This document shows positions 26,161 to 35,429 of a DNA stretch of 64,000 nucleotides, piece by piece. Position 1 is the first letter of the stretch. Each line of letters begins with the position of its first letter. The DNA comes from Siphonodentalium dalli (lineage: Eukaryota; Mollusca; Scaphopoda; Gadilida; Siphonodentaliidae), in the NCBI GenBank assembly GCA_032622095.1, contig CP136062.1, forward strand, positions 62,001 through 126,000, written 5' to 3'. The notes beneath the pieces are model-generated. The model saw only the letters and a program-made list of their open reading frames with translations. It did no database searches and was not told the DNA's origin. The position numbers and the translations under genes are program-made.

Positions 26161-26710
26161 AAAATTTATTTAACACCGCATTTGCCATTAAAATTGATTT
26201 ATATCGATAAAACTGTCATTTTTCAAAATTTTAAGCTGAGACTTGGAGTGTGTGGGTGGGATACCTACATATTCCTAAAATGACAGAGTACAGCACGTAA
26301 TTATGTTTTAGATGGAAGAAATGAATTTTTTTCAATGATAAAATTTAACATGGAATTTACCATTAACATCGATTTATGTCGATAAAACTGTCTTTTTTCA
26401 AACCTTTAGGCTGAGACTTGGTGCATGTGCGTGTGTTACATATATGTTCCTAAAATGACAGAGTCCATCGCGTAATTATGTTTTAGATGGAAGAAATTGA
26501 ATTTTTTTTCGATGATAAATTTTAACATGGAATTGTCCCATTCAATTTCAAATCTATTTATGTCGATAAAACTGCTATTTTTCAAAAATTTAAGCCGAGA
26601 CTCGGTGTTTCTGCGTGGAATACCTATATATTCCGAAAACGGCAGGGTTAAGCACGTAATTATCTTTTAGATGGAAGAAATTGATTTGTTTCGATGATAA
26701 AAATCCAGCG
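26161..26710. repeat. Three tandem copies of a ~180-bp unit
   Basis: The landmark AT(A/G)TCGATAAAACTG is at 26201, 26376 and 26560 (spacings 175 and 184). Each copy also carries GCTGAGACTTGG, CCTAAAATGACAGAG and TTTTAGATGGAAGAAAT. Divergence between copies is moderate. No coding signal. Confidence 0.85.
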
Positions 26711-27061
26711 TAAAATAATCGCCAATGGAGTCTTCGCTTCGCATGGTTGGCAATTATCACGATACACAGGGAACACTTTGACGTTCGTACTCATTTTTCA
26801 CCAATTTTTGTACCTGGCTTTCCAATCCTAAGTTTCAAGGGGAAATGTCTAATTTTACTCTATTTGTCGTTATATACATATTATACATATTTATCACATA
26901 ATTTGGCCATAAAAGCAGTTTCATAATTATCGGTAATAGACACGTTTAATATCAGCGCGTGCGATGACGTCACGGCGTTCTTCAGATAACTTGCGATCGC
27001 TGTAGTGTATGATTGTTGTTGTCGATGAATATTTCGCGTTGCTTCGGGTTTATTTGATCAT
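26711..27061. other. Intron sequence without recognised features
   Basis: Contains a TGACGTCA word near 26965 and otherwise low-complexity AT-rich DNA. Nothing assignable. Confidence 0.5.
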
Positions 27062-27238
27062 GTGATAAAAGGTATCTCACACTCGTCCTATTTTATACGT
27101 AATTTATCAACCTCGTCCTCTAAATTATATTTGAGCCTCGGTAAACCTCGGCTCAAATCGAATTTAGTGAACTCGGTTGATAAATTCCGTATAAAATAGG
27201 AACTCATGTGAGATCCTCTATTTATCACACCATTTATT
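27062..27238. mobile_element. 177-bp perfect-ended foldback element
   Basis: GTGATAAAAGGTATCTCACA at the left pairs with TGTGAGATCCTCTATTTATC at the right. Inner arms CCTATTTTATACG and CGTATAAAATAGG, and TTTATCAACC with GGTTGATAAA, also pair. The centre holds GAGCCTCGGTAAACCTCGGCTC, itself a palindrome. It is most likely a MITE. No coding capacity. Confidence 0.75.
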
Positions 27239-27706
27239 ATTCATTTTCATAAAAATAAAAAAAAAGAAGCCGAAGATGACATGTTTAAACTGTTTGAAGC
27301 ACGAATTTGGCGATAACTTATCAGAGTACGTTATACTTGTGATAGTTACGTTACGCTCACGTGTTCCAATATCCTATTGCGATAATCGCTTAACCCTTCA
27401 GTTTTCAACGGCATTTCAATTGGTTGAAATTAAAATTTCTCAAGTTCCAGCTCAACACGAATCTAGTGACCTAATTGGTAGAAATACTTTAGCAGTAATT
27501 CTTAGTTTTATAAGTCATAACTCTAATTTTATTGACGATACGAGCTCAACATCATAATATGTCACTGTTTATGGCGGTGTTATCCAAACGTGTGCTTTGA
27601 TAATGGTTATAATTTTATTTTGCGATCAAACGTCAGTGCAGCCCAGCAGAAACGCATAGGTACTAGTTCAATTCAGCAGAAACGCATAAGTCCTACGATT
27701 ATAGTA
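27239..27706. other. Intron sequence with one unassigned open frame
   Basis: A 93-codon ATG frame at 27276-27557 (+) starts MTCLNCLKHEF. I recognise no domain, no splice context and no initiation context, so I do not call it a gene. A short repeat CAGCAGAAACGCATA occurs twice at about 27645 and 27673. Confidence 0.5.
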
Positions 27707-27744
27707 CACCCACTGAACGCGCTTCGCGCGTTGGTCAGTGGGTG
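27707..27744. repeat. Strong 38-bp hairpin
   Basis: CACCCACTGA and TCAGTGGGTG form the outer stem, and ACGCGC with GCGCGT the inner stem around TTC. The surroundings are AT-rich, so the GC-rich hairpin stands out. It may be the remnant of a short inverted-repeat element. Confidence 0.7.
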
Positions 27745-27939
27745 AAAAAACAGATGATAAACGTTTTTCTGACACGATAAACAAGTAAATGAGATGTAGA
27801 AATTCACAATGCACTAAAAAATTTATGAAAAATCATTTATAACTGAAATTTACAAGAAAAATAAGAATGAAATGTATCCCGATTTTGAACATTTTAATTT
27901 ATGTTTGTCAAATTCACATAATCCCTCTGACTTGTAAGT

Positions 27940-28022
27940 AACCCACAGAGAGCCCCACATAGAGTGGAGCAGACGGCACTCTATGGTGCATCCTTCCATC
28001 TGTGTGGGGCTCCCTGTGGGAT
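27940..28022. repeat. Dispersed foldback element related to the A satellite monomer (copy 1)
   Basis: Left arm ACCCACAGAGAGCCCCACA (27941-27959) pairs with TGTGGGGCTCCCTGTGGG (28003-28020). The loop holds GGAGCAGACGGCACTC, the complement of the A monomer core GAGTGTCGTCTGCTCC. This is therefore the same family as the 129-bp satellite unit, in reverse orientation. Confidence 0.8.
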
Positions 28023-28073
28023 GTGTGCATGTGTATCCAGGCCTGATTTGTAAGTACAATGTGTATGTACCAT

Positions 28074-28180
28074 ACAGTATTGTCCTAAATAATCGACTCC
28101 TTAACCATATTTCTGCTGAGTGGTTGATCTGTGTTCACCTGGGTTTGTGGTGAATGGTATCCGTTAAATAACCTCACCAT
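28074..28180 (+). mobile_element. Truncated copy of the CAGT-ended foldback MITE
   Basis: ACAGTATTGTCCTAAATAAT followed by CGACTCCTTAACCA matches the left arm of the element seen at 30284 and 63767. The right arm is absent or decayed. Confidence 0.55.
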
Positions 28181-28915
28181 GAAGTAACCAGTCTATACTA
28201 TAGATCACACCATGAAGTAACCAGTCTATAATATAGGTCATACCATGAAGTAACCAGTCTATCCTATAGGTCACACCATGAAGTAACCAGTCTATACTAT
28301 CGATCACACCATGAAGTAACCAGTCTATACTATAGATCACACCATGAAGTAACCAGTCTATAATATAGGTCATACCATGAAGTAACCAGTCTATACTATA
28401 GATCACACCATGAAGTAACCAGTCTATACTATAGATCACAACATGAAGTAACCAGTCTATACTATAGATCACACCATGAAGTAACCAGTCTATAATACAG
28501 GTCATACCATGAAGTAACCAGTCTATACTATAGATCACACCATGAAGTAACTAGTCTATACTATAGATCACACCATGAAGTAACCAGTCTATAATATAGG
28601 TCACACCATGAAGTAACCAGTGTATACTATAGATCACACCATGAAGTAACCAGTCTATAATATAGGTCACACCATGAAGTAACCAGTCTATAATATAGGT
28701 CACACCATGAAGTAACCAGTCTATACTATAGATCACACCATGAAGTAACTAGTCTATACTATAGATCACACCATGAAGTAACCAGTCTATAATATAGATC
28801 ACACCATGAAGTAACCAGTCTATACTATAGATCACACCATGAAGTAACCAGTCTATACTATAGATCACACCATGAAGTAACCAATCTATACTATCAGTCA
28901 CAACATGAAGTAACC
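28181..28915. repeat. 33-bp minisatellite ending 36 bp before the AMOP exon
   Basis: About 22 copies of a 33-bp unit (CACCATGAAGTAACCAGTCT followed by ATACTATAGATCA) with small variations. The unit length is a multiple of three, so the minus strand is open for over 100 codons (IDWLLHG repeats). I regard that as a by-product. The array stops at about 28915, just before the pyrimidine tract of the acceptor at 28951. Confidence 0.95.
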
Positions 28916-28951
28916 ATTCTATTTATATACATTTCTCCCTCGGTATTTCAG

Positions 28952-29190
28952 ATAAAACGGGCGTCATCATCTTGAAACTCACCCCACAGTCGCATCATGT
29001 TAATTATGGCGCACTGTGTAGGACATGGTACAGGGAAGAAAATGCAAAGCCAGAAAGAAGATTGTATAGCTATTATAGTCGACGGATGATATGTCCATGT
29101 TGGGAGCGGTGGATTATACTCGATTATCGTCTCATCTATACCGGATCCGGATGTTACATATTTCATTCTCCTTTCTACCCATATACAAAG
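28952..29190 (+). CDS. Internal exon, N-terminal half of the AMOP domain
   Basis: 239 nt. The acceptor is CCCTCGGTATTTCAG and the donor AAAG|GTAAAT. Two bases (AT) complete the codon begun by the NIDO exon. The peptide has GVIILKLTP, then LCRTWYREE, ICPCWERW and TGSGCYIFHSPF, ending PYTK in phase 0. The order 'C-x-x-WY-x-E-E ... CPC ... C' is the signature of the first half of an AMOP domain, an extracellular cysteine-rich domain of Mesh, MUC4, SUSD2 and isthmin. The next exon supplies the CC motif, giving about ten cysteines in total. Two further near-copies of the last ~90 nt plus donor follow downstream. The frame stays open through the second copy, so an alternative donor at 29334 would add exactly 48 codons. 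I chose 29190 because copy 1 alone keeps the CPC motif continuous with the upstream exon. Confidence 0.78.
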
Positions 29191-29590
29191 GTAAATATTA
29201 TATATATTGAGGGAATCACTCCCCCACCCCTATATATGATATGTTGGGAGCGGTGGATTATACTCGAGTATCATCTCATTTATACAGGATCCGGATGTTA
29301 CATATTCCATTCTCCTTTCTACCCATATACAAAGGTAAATATTATATATATTGAGAGAATCACTCCCCTCCATATATGATATGTTGGGAGCGGTGGAGTG
29401 CACTCGATTATCGTCTCATTTATACAGGATCTGGATGTTACATATTCCATTCTCCTTTCTGCCCATATACAAAGGTAAATATTATATATACTGAGAGAAT
29501 CACTCCCCCTACATATGATATGTTAATTGGGAGCGGTGTAGTGAACTCGATTATCATCTCATTTATGCATGATTTGGAGGTTACATATTG
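29094..29590 (+). repeat. Tandem duplication (144 and 140 bp) of the AMOP-1 exon 3' half with splice donor
   Basis: Copies of TGTTGGGAGCGGTGGA...CATATACAAAGGTAAATATT end (exon edge) at 29190, 29334 and 29474. A fourth, decayed copy starts near 29520 with an AATT insertion and no recognisable donor. Copies 2 and 3 lack the CCATGT that encodes Pro-Cys of the CPC motif. The intronic part ATTATATATATTGAG(G/A)GAATCACTCCCC is duplicated too. Confidence 0.92.
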
Positions 29591-29854
29591 TTACATAGGT
29601 TACATCCTGATGGTACATATAGAATACATGCATTGTGTTTCTGAATAATGAATTTAAACCAAGATAGGGATTGCCGATTTACCCAACAAGCTTTCAAGTT
29701 AGCGAGTCATAACTTTTTTCATTATAATTACCATGTTGTTTGCGCCGTTCATCGATGATAGAGCACATGAGTGTATTTTGCACTAATCCATGGCTCAAAT
29801 TCATTCATTTGTGTAACAGAATGAAAAAGAGAGGTTTGGAAGTCGGACCGAAAG
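29591..29854. other. Intron sequence without recognised features
   Basis: AT-rich sequence between the exon-edge duplications and the 5S-like remnant. No repeats or exon signals recognised. Confidence 0.5.
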
Positions 29855-29945
29855 TTGGCAGCGCCCGGAATTCTAAGCCGGTCACCCATCCAAGGATTTA
29901 CAAAGTTCGACGTTGAAGAGAAGTAATCTTTACAACGCGTAACCC
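29855..29945 (-). pseudogene. 5S rRNA-like remnant (5S pseudogene or head of a 5S-derived SINE)
   Basis: On the minus strand the sequence reads CTTGGATGGGTGACCGGCTT and then AGAATTCCGGGCGCTG. This matches the conserved 3' half of animal 5S rRNA, including the GGATGGGTGACCG internal promoter box (box C). Upstream of it CAACGTCGAACTTTG resembles the 5S stretch around CAACGTCGGGC. The 5' third is poorly conserved, so this is not an intact 5S gene. Whether it is a retroposed 5S copy or belongs to a SINE3-type element cannot be decided here. Confidence 0.65.
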
Positions 29946-29997
29946 TTTAATCAATAGACAATAGTCTATTGCTGAATGATATTGGGTATAGAGGTTT

Positions 29998-30081
29998 AAC
30001 CCACAGGGAGCCTCACACATATGGAAGCATGCACTATGGAGTGTCGTCTGCTCCAGTCTATGTGGGGCTCTCTATGGGTTA
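29998..30081. repeat. Dispersed foldback element related to the A satellite monomer (copy 2)
   Basis: AACCCACAGGGAGCCTCACA pairs with TGTGGGGCTCTCTATGGGTT, with CATATGGAAGCATGCACTAT between them. The core GAGTGTCGTCTGCTCCAGTC matches A monomers in the same orientation. It sits alone in the intron, over 8 kb from the satellite. Confidence 0.82.
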
Positions 30082-30283
30082 GACTGAATGATATATAGTA
30101 TATAGGTTTGTCATCCAGAGTGCTGTAAAAAGTGCCCAATGACATTTGAATTTAATTCCACACCCCTTGATGTGAGGTGCATGTTTTCAACATCCTAGCC
30201 ATTGCAGACATACTGCTGTACACCACATGTGGAATACAAACCGGAACTACTTCAAGTTGACTTTATTGCCAAGAGCGACGACG

Positions 30284-30439
30284 TACAGTAATGCCCTAAG
30301 TAATCGACACCATAACCATAGCAGAATTATGGGTAACTTTTCAGGATTTAGTCAGAAATATGGCTTCGCTGAGAGCTTTCCGATAAATGGCAACAAGCCT
30401 GCGGTGGTTAAGGGGTCGATTACTTAGGGCAAAACTGTA
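30284..30439. mobile_element. CAGT-ended foldback MITE, single copy
   Basis: Begins TACAGTAATGCCCTAAGTAA, ends TTACTTAGGGCAAAACTGTA. The arms contain CATAACCATAGCAGAATTAT and the partly matching GCGGTGGTTAAGGGGTCGAT. The interior has GAGAGCTTTCCGATAAATGG, which is shared with the copies at 37373 and 63767. A TA target duplication is consistent with Tc1/mariner. Confidence 0.72.
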
Positions 30440-30761
30440 CATTACATCAACGGTCCACATCTGATGATCCCCCGATAATTACCTACAATAAAGGTAGTTA
30501 TCGTATCAATGGTAGTCACAGTCTTGAATTAAACTTTAATATCCGACATAATGATGTGGAGTAAATACAGAACACATCTCTGCACAACTTGCATTATAAT
30601 CTAGAATCGTAAATCAACCTTGTTGCGAAGGGTGCATTGTGAAATATATTCTTGCACCAGCTGCAACTCATACGATAACAAGATTATCGATTAAGATGTT
30701 CTGTGTTCTGTCGATTTCTGTTCTAGAGTTATCTTTTTTTGTTTTTGCATATGAATTTTGC
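30440..30761. other. Intron sequence without recognised features
   Basis: AT-rich. The words TTCTGTTCTAGAGTTATC and TTTTTTGTTTTTGCATATG just before 30762 resemble the intron part of the following duplicated unit. Confidence 0.5.
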
Positions 30762-30917
30762 TATGAGAATGAGATCGTGATGAGAATTATCTTTCTTTGT
30801 TTGTAGGCATATTGCTATCGGATTGAGATTCTGATTAGAAGTGCTCCTGGAGCTGGTGGTCTTATTACATGCTATGAGAATGAGATCGTGATTAGAGTTA
30901 TCTTTCTTTGTTTGTTT
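30762..30917 (+). repeat. Echo of the AMOP-2 exon 5' end with its splice acceptor (copy a)
   Basis: TATGAGAATGAGATCGTGAT plus TTCTTTGTTTGTAG and the exon start GCATATTGCTATCGG to TTATTACA (exon-like part 30807-30869) match 35173-35284. A second copy of the intronic part follows directly (30870-30917) but loses the AG. The exon-like part is open and reads as ILIRSAPGAGGLIT like the true exon, but the second Cys pair is changed (CC to YC). No donor follows, so it is a broken partial exon. Confidence 0.88.
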
Positions 30918-31622
30918 TGTTTTATTGCGGTATCAAAGGATACCGAATTAAAATGGCTAATTACCCGAGTAATAACAAATCTGTGGTCGAAATTTACCAC
31001 GCTCGCTGCATATTTTCCCGGAAGTGGAGAGTGGGCGTGTCAGTCGGAAGTACATTAGCGAATCATGTATTGTATATAAACTGAACGATTGGATGAAATA
31101 AAAAGTGATTAAATAAATTAGAAAAGAACTTTATTACTTTGATCACATTAATTCGTGATAAAACAACAACGAATGATTATAGTGAATTAACAAAAATAAT
31201 TCAGAAATAGTGACAAATTGTAACTGACCTACAAATGGCAGCTTTTGATTGGTCTAAGAAAATTCCCGCGAAATATGAATCTCTGTCATTGTTCTTTTGG
31301 ACACAATACATGATTCGCCGATAGGTGCAGTCGCACTAAGTTTTACCCACCCTATAAAATTGTCCCACCCAATTAGAAGAATAATTATTAAAAACCAAAA
31401 ATATATTCAACAATGCAGGTTTATACAGTAGTACATGTATTCATTTAACGCATGATATGTATCTGTCCTATTTATTTTGTTCGCTTACATGTGTTTGTCC
31501 ATGTATTTGTCAAATGCGAGAATTGTGTTGTATGCATGATTGTGTTATTTTAGTTATCAATATTTACATAAAATATATTTCGGCCAACAAAGGAGTGTTA
31601 GTTTTAAATTTGTGCCACTCGG
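30918..31622. other. Intron sequence without recognised features
   Basis: AT-rich spacer between two partial exon copies. A 67-codon open frame at 31457-31660 is not recognised and runs into the exon copy; I do not call it. Confidence 0.5.
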
Positions 31623-31700
31623 GTAATTGTAGGCATGTTGTTATCGGATTGAGATTCTGATTAGAAGTGCTCCTGGAGCTGGTGGTCTTATTACACAAGA
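31623..31700 (+). repeat. Echo of the AMOP-2 exon 5' end with acceptor AG (copy b)
   Basis: Following AATTGTAG at 31632, the exon-like part 31633-31695 (GCATGTTGTTATCGG... to TTATTACA) keeps the CC motif and the frame ILIRSAPGAGGLIT. It then diverges into a stop after four codons. Unlike copy a, the upstream intron part beyond TTGTAG is not conserved. Copies a and b are closer to each other (RIEILI) than to the true exon (QNEILI). Confidence 0.85.
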
Positions 31701-31756
31701 AAACTAAGATGCATGCATCAGGTCGGCCGTGAACTATCTACCATAGAATTGTTGTA

Positions 31757-32640
31757 GCTATCGATTATACATTTTGAAACACCTGTCTGTATGTATGTAT
31801 GTGTGTATGTATGACTGCATGTGTGTATGTGTTATAGACTCTAACACTGCTCGAATTTGGTATTTAACGTGTCAACTTGACCTCGCTCATAGGCATGTTT
31901 CTGGACCTTGACCGATCCGACTAAAAATTTGTGTGTAGGACTACTTCGATCCCGGGAGCAATATCGACGGGTCCAATTTCACGTGGGACCATGTTCTCGA
32001 ACGTGCTGATATAGGCATGTTTCTGGACCAATTGAATAATAGTTTGGCCAGACGCTGTATATACTGGGTACTGTCCAGATGGAGGCGATCACAAAAAAAT
32101 CCCTAACTAGCCCGAACGAAGTCGAGTACATCAGCTAGTCTAATATATATTTTGGACATTTGTCTGTCTGTTTGTCTGTTAGCTATGGCCGGGAAAACTG
32201 CCTGACAGATTTGACGAAATTTGATACCTAGGGGAAATTATTTCCAGGGAGTATTTTGGACGGGTCAAATCTTGATCCCGACCTGACTTTGACATTCAAA
32301 AAGATCAATTCAAGGTTAAATCTGATAAAACGTAAGTATTTCAACGAAATTTGATACCTACTGTTACTTTTGTCCCAGGAGTGTTTCGGGTGGGTCAAAT
32401 CATGACCCTGACCTGATCTTGACATTCAAAAGTGTCAATTCAAGGTCAAATCGGGTAAAGCCGGGCGGATTTCGACGGGTACTTTTGTCGTGACTTTTGT
32501 CCGGGGGGTGTTTTGGACGGGTCAAATCGTGACCCCGACATGACCTTCACCTTTAAAATAGTCAATTCAAGGTTAAATCGCGCAATTCTCCGAAAATCAG
32601 AGGGGAACATCCCGGACGAAGTCGGGTCCACCAGCTACTA
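31757..32640 (-). mobile_element. Two head-to-tail microsatellite-tailed elements of the satellite C family, minus strand
   Basis: Read on the minus strand, one element starts near 32640 with GGACCCGACTTCGTCCGGGA. It contains TTGACCTTGAATTGAC-type cores and ends in (ACAG)n, CCAAAATATATATTAGACTAG near 32134. A second starts GTACTCGACTTCGTTCGGGC and ends in a (CATA)n/(ACAG)n tail near 31760. These are dispersed relatives of the C blocks of the 5' satellite and show the element's natural ends: GACCCGAC...TCCGGGC at the start, a microsatellite plus AAAATATAT...CTAG at the end. Confidence 0.78.
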
Positions 32641-34150
32641 TTATATATTTCTAGATTTAGTTACTAACTAAATACCTGTATATTCTACAAAGAAATGTTT
32701 GACAAATATATCTGTATCAATATTGCCATGCGGGTCATTAAAATAGATACGACGAAACAAATTTTGAAGGGTGCATGTATCAGGTAAATTTTTATATTTC
32801 AAATGATGACAGGAATGCGGAAAGTTAATACTGGCTATCCGCATGAAGAGATATACATGTATATAAAAACAAAAATAGAAGATGACTGCTGGCGACAATG
32901 TTTTCAAAAAAAATTCAAAACATTCGATAGCTCCCATCTAATTGTCAGCCGAAGATCAATATGAAGTTTGGTGACTATCAGATGAGGGATATGTCTGTAC
33001 AGTTGCTAAACAATTCAGTCATGCAAAAGAGGATCAAAGAGTAAGATACCAAATTGCTGCCTGTGGTAATGTTTTTTAACGAAATTCGGGAAAATTAGAT
33101 TACTCTCACGCTGGTTATCCAGAAGATCATTGTGGAATCTGGTGACGATCGGACAAGGGGTGTCGTCTGTAGGATCAACCAAATTATTTAGCCATAAAAA
33201 TAGTAAAATTGAAGATCACCGCTGGCAGTGATGTCTTCACAAGGACAGTTTGAGAACAAAATATGGCTCACATCTAGCGGTGACCCAAAATATCCACATG
33301 AGAAAAAGTTCTCCAATAAAAGCTGGCTGCAGGGTGCGCCAATTGATTCAAATTCGAAATTTAGCATGGTGTACTGCTTGTGGCCATGTTTTCCCCGCAA
33401 ATTTGATAGACTGATGGACAAAACCACTGAATCCGTTGAATCAATATACATGTATACATGGATTAATTTATATGCATTGTTATACACAGTACTGGTATAT
33501 AAAGGTACTGAAAATAACTATATTACTAGTATACATAAAATAAACCATATATCATGGCTATGGGTTCATGACAGCTGAGAACTTGGTGTGAATTAAAGAG
33601 TGGTGGTTTCTCAAGCATATCTAACCCTCCACGTTAGTAAAAATGCCATTAAATGTCATAAGTATAATCTAGCTTGAGGACAGACCTTAATTCAACCAGG
33701 TCCTCGCGCGATGTATGGTCGATCACATGATGATCTAGGGGGGATTAGAATTGTTGTATAAAAACAGCACTGCGTGTAAATATAAAATAAAATAGTGCTA
33801 CATCTTATTACAGATTATTGCCATATATAATCAGTGATTATACAGACAGTCTGACAAAATAAAGTTTCAGTGACACTCTATTCGAAGAGGGGAATAATTT
33901 CATCTGTTACAGTCAATGGAGCAATTATGAATCTGGAAAGGTGAAATTTCTAAGTAATACTAGATATCGACATAACGCGATAACATATAACATAAATGCA
34001 ATATGGCCGCTGGCGACCATTTTTTCCTATGAAATTAAAAAAATATTTGATATCTCTCATCTGATAGATCAATATCAAGATAAATATGAAGTTTGGTGAT
34101 GATCGGATGAGTGAAGTGGACTGTGGTATGTGCTAAACGGTTTGGTAATG
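32641..34150. repeat. Degenerate ~170-bp dispersed repeats in intron
   Basis: The phrases GCTGGCGACAATGTTTTC, GATCAATATGAAGTTTGGTGA, GATCGGA(T/C)(A/G)AG and GCTAAAC(A/G)(A/G)TT recur in diverged form at about 32890-33020, 33050-33185, 33215-33420 and 34010-34140. They look like old copies of a repeat with low conservation. Open frames of about 100 codons on either strand (33188-33578) are not recognised. Confidence 0.55.
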
Positions 34151-34455
34151 CTTAAAAAGATTCTTACCTTAATATTTTTATGTTCACTTTATAAACTTCA
34201 CTGAGTCATCCTTGTCATGTATTGAGTTTGATATCTTTTGTTAACAGTTTATAAATTATGTATGTCTCATGTTTGTTATTTTAATTTATGTGTTTATTAT
34301 CATTAAATAAAGTTGCATTCCTTAAAAAGATGCTTACCTCAATGTTTTTATGTTTACTTTATAAACTCCACTGAGTCATCTTTGTCATGTATTGAATTTG
34401 ATATCTTTTGTTAACAGTTTATAAATTATGTATGTCTCGTGTTCGTTATTATATT
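34151..34455. repeat. Two-copy tandem duplication, period 170 bp
   Basis: CTTAAAAAGAT(T/G)CTTACCT begins at 34151 and 34321. Both copies continue through GAGTCATC(C/T)TTGTCATGT and TTTTGTTAACAGTTTATAAA to TATGTATGTCTC. Identity is high over about 130 bp. Confidence 0.88.
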
Positions 34456-35172
34456 ATATACACTTTATAGTGTGTTTTCAGAACGAAAAAAAAATGAATA
34501 AAATCAACAAATTTGTAAATTTAAAAACAATTCAAACGTTGTTGTATTCCATGTCCCAGCCCGGACATATACACCAATTTTCAATAATATTCATTGAGAA
34601 ACAACGGACAAAACGCTATATAACACCCGTATACATATTTTATTCCGAGCCGGACTCATCCTCGGGTACATGTTATAGTAGGTACCGAATTGACACACGT
34701 CGACTGGGGCGAGTTGGCCCTGGGGCGATTATGCCGATTCCGGCACCTTCTATAATTTACCGTATGTATCCGTTTACGCGTAGTTTACTTTAGAAAGTTC
34801 CGCAATTAATACCGTAAATAGAGCGACCATATTTGACAGAGAATGCCTCTGTTATTGATTATCAAGTTGCTATACATTAAAAACGACACATTCACATGCT
34901 CGTTCAAGCGCAGTAGTCTATTTTCCCCATGTTAAAGGACATCCACAAATACTAAATAACGCTAACCTACTGCCGAATGTTTTACACGACAACTGTTAAC
35001 ATATTTGGGCTGAATTCATCTGACGCGGTATTATTCCTCAAAATAAACAACAAAACCATCGTTACTTGGAAATGTAGTTTGGGCTAACATTTACATAAAT
35101 CCTCCACATCATTTATTCGACACACACGTCAGATGAAAAGCAGACATGAAGTAAACGGCCAAATTGGCCGAA
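34456..35172. other. Intron sequence without recognised features
   Basis: Contains an open frame to 34793 (+, up to 121 codons) without a recognisable domain. The rest is AT-rich and non-repetitive. Confidence 0.5.
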
Positions 35173-35221
35173 ATGATATGAGAATGAGATCGTGATTAGA
35201 GTTATCTTTCTGTGTTTGTAG

Positions 35222-35429
35222 GCATGTTGCTATCAGAATGAGATTCTAATTAGAAGTGCTCCTGGAGCTGGTGGTCTTATTACACGAAATCCAATGTTTG
35301 ACCGAAATGGATGGATGCAAAACGATGTCATTCCTAAAGAAAACTGCTGCGAGAAATCCAACAACTGCCGCCTGTACTACCAGGTGCGACCAATCGGGTG
35401 GTGTTATCGCCGACCAACTTTCAGAATCA
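35222..35429 (+). CDS. Internal exon, C-terminal half of the AMOP domain
   Basis: 208 nt. Acceptor TGTGTTTGTAG, donor ATCA|GTAAGT. Begins in phase 0 with A-C-C-Y-Q, then ILIRSAPGAGGLITRNPMF, ENCCEKSNNCRLYYQVRP and GWCYRRPTFRI. It ends in phase 1. The order 'CCY-x(3)-LI-x(4)-GGx... CC-x(2)-S-x-x-C-x-x-Y-x-x-RP-x(3)-C' is the classic C-terminal half of AMOP. In Mesh, MUC4 and SUSD2 the VWD domain follows within a few residues; here too the spare A joins TT of the VWD exon to give an Ile codon. This is the most recognisable exon of the gene. The 5' side (with acceptor) and the 3' side (with donor) are both duplicated in neighbouring intron DNA. Confidence 0.88.

Noticed and set aside
27276-27557. 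93-codon open frame (+)
   Set aside because: No recognisable domain, sits in an intron next to foldback elements, no supporting signals.
28164-28538. 124-codon minus-strand open frame of IDWLLHG repeats
   Set aside because: By-product of the 33-bp minisatellite; overlaps no splice or start signals.
34428-34793. 121-codon open frame (+)
   Set aside because: Starts inside a two-copy intron repeat and has no recognisable domain or splice signals. Could be a decayed element fragment, but unsupported.
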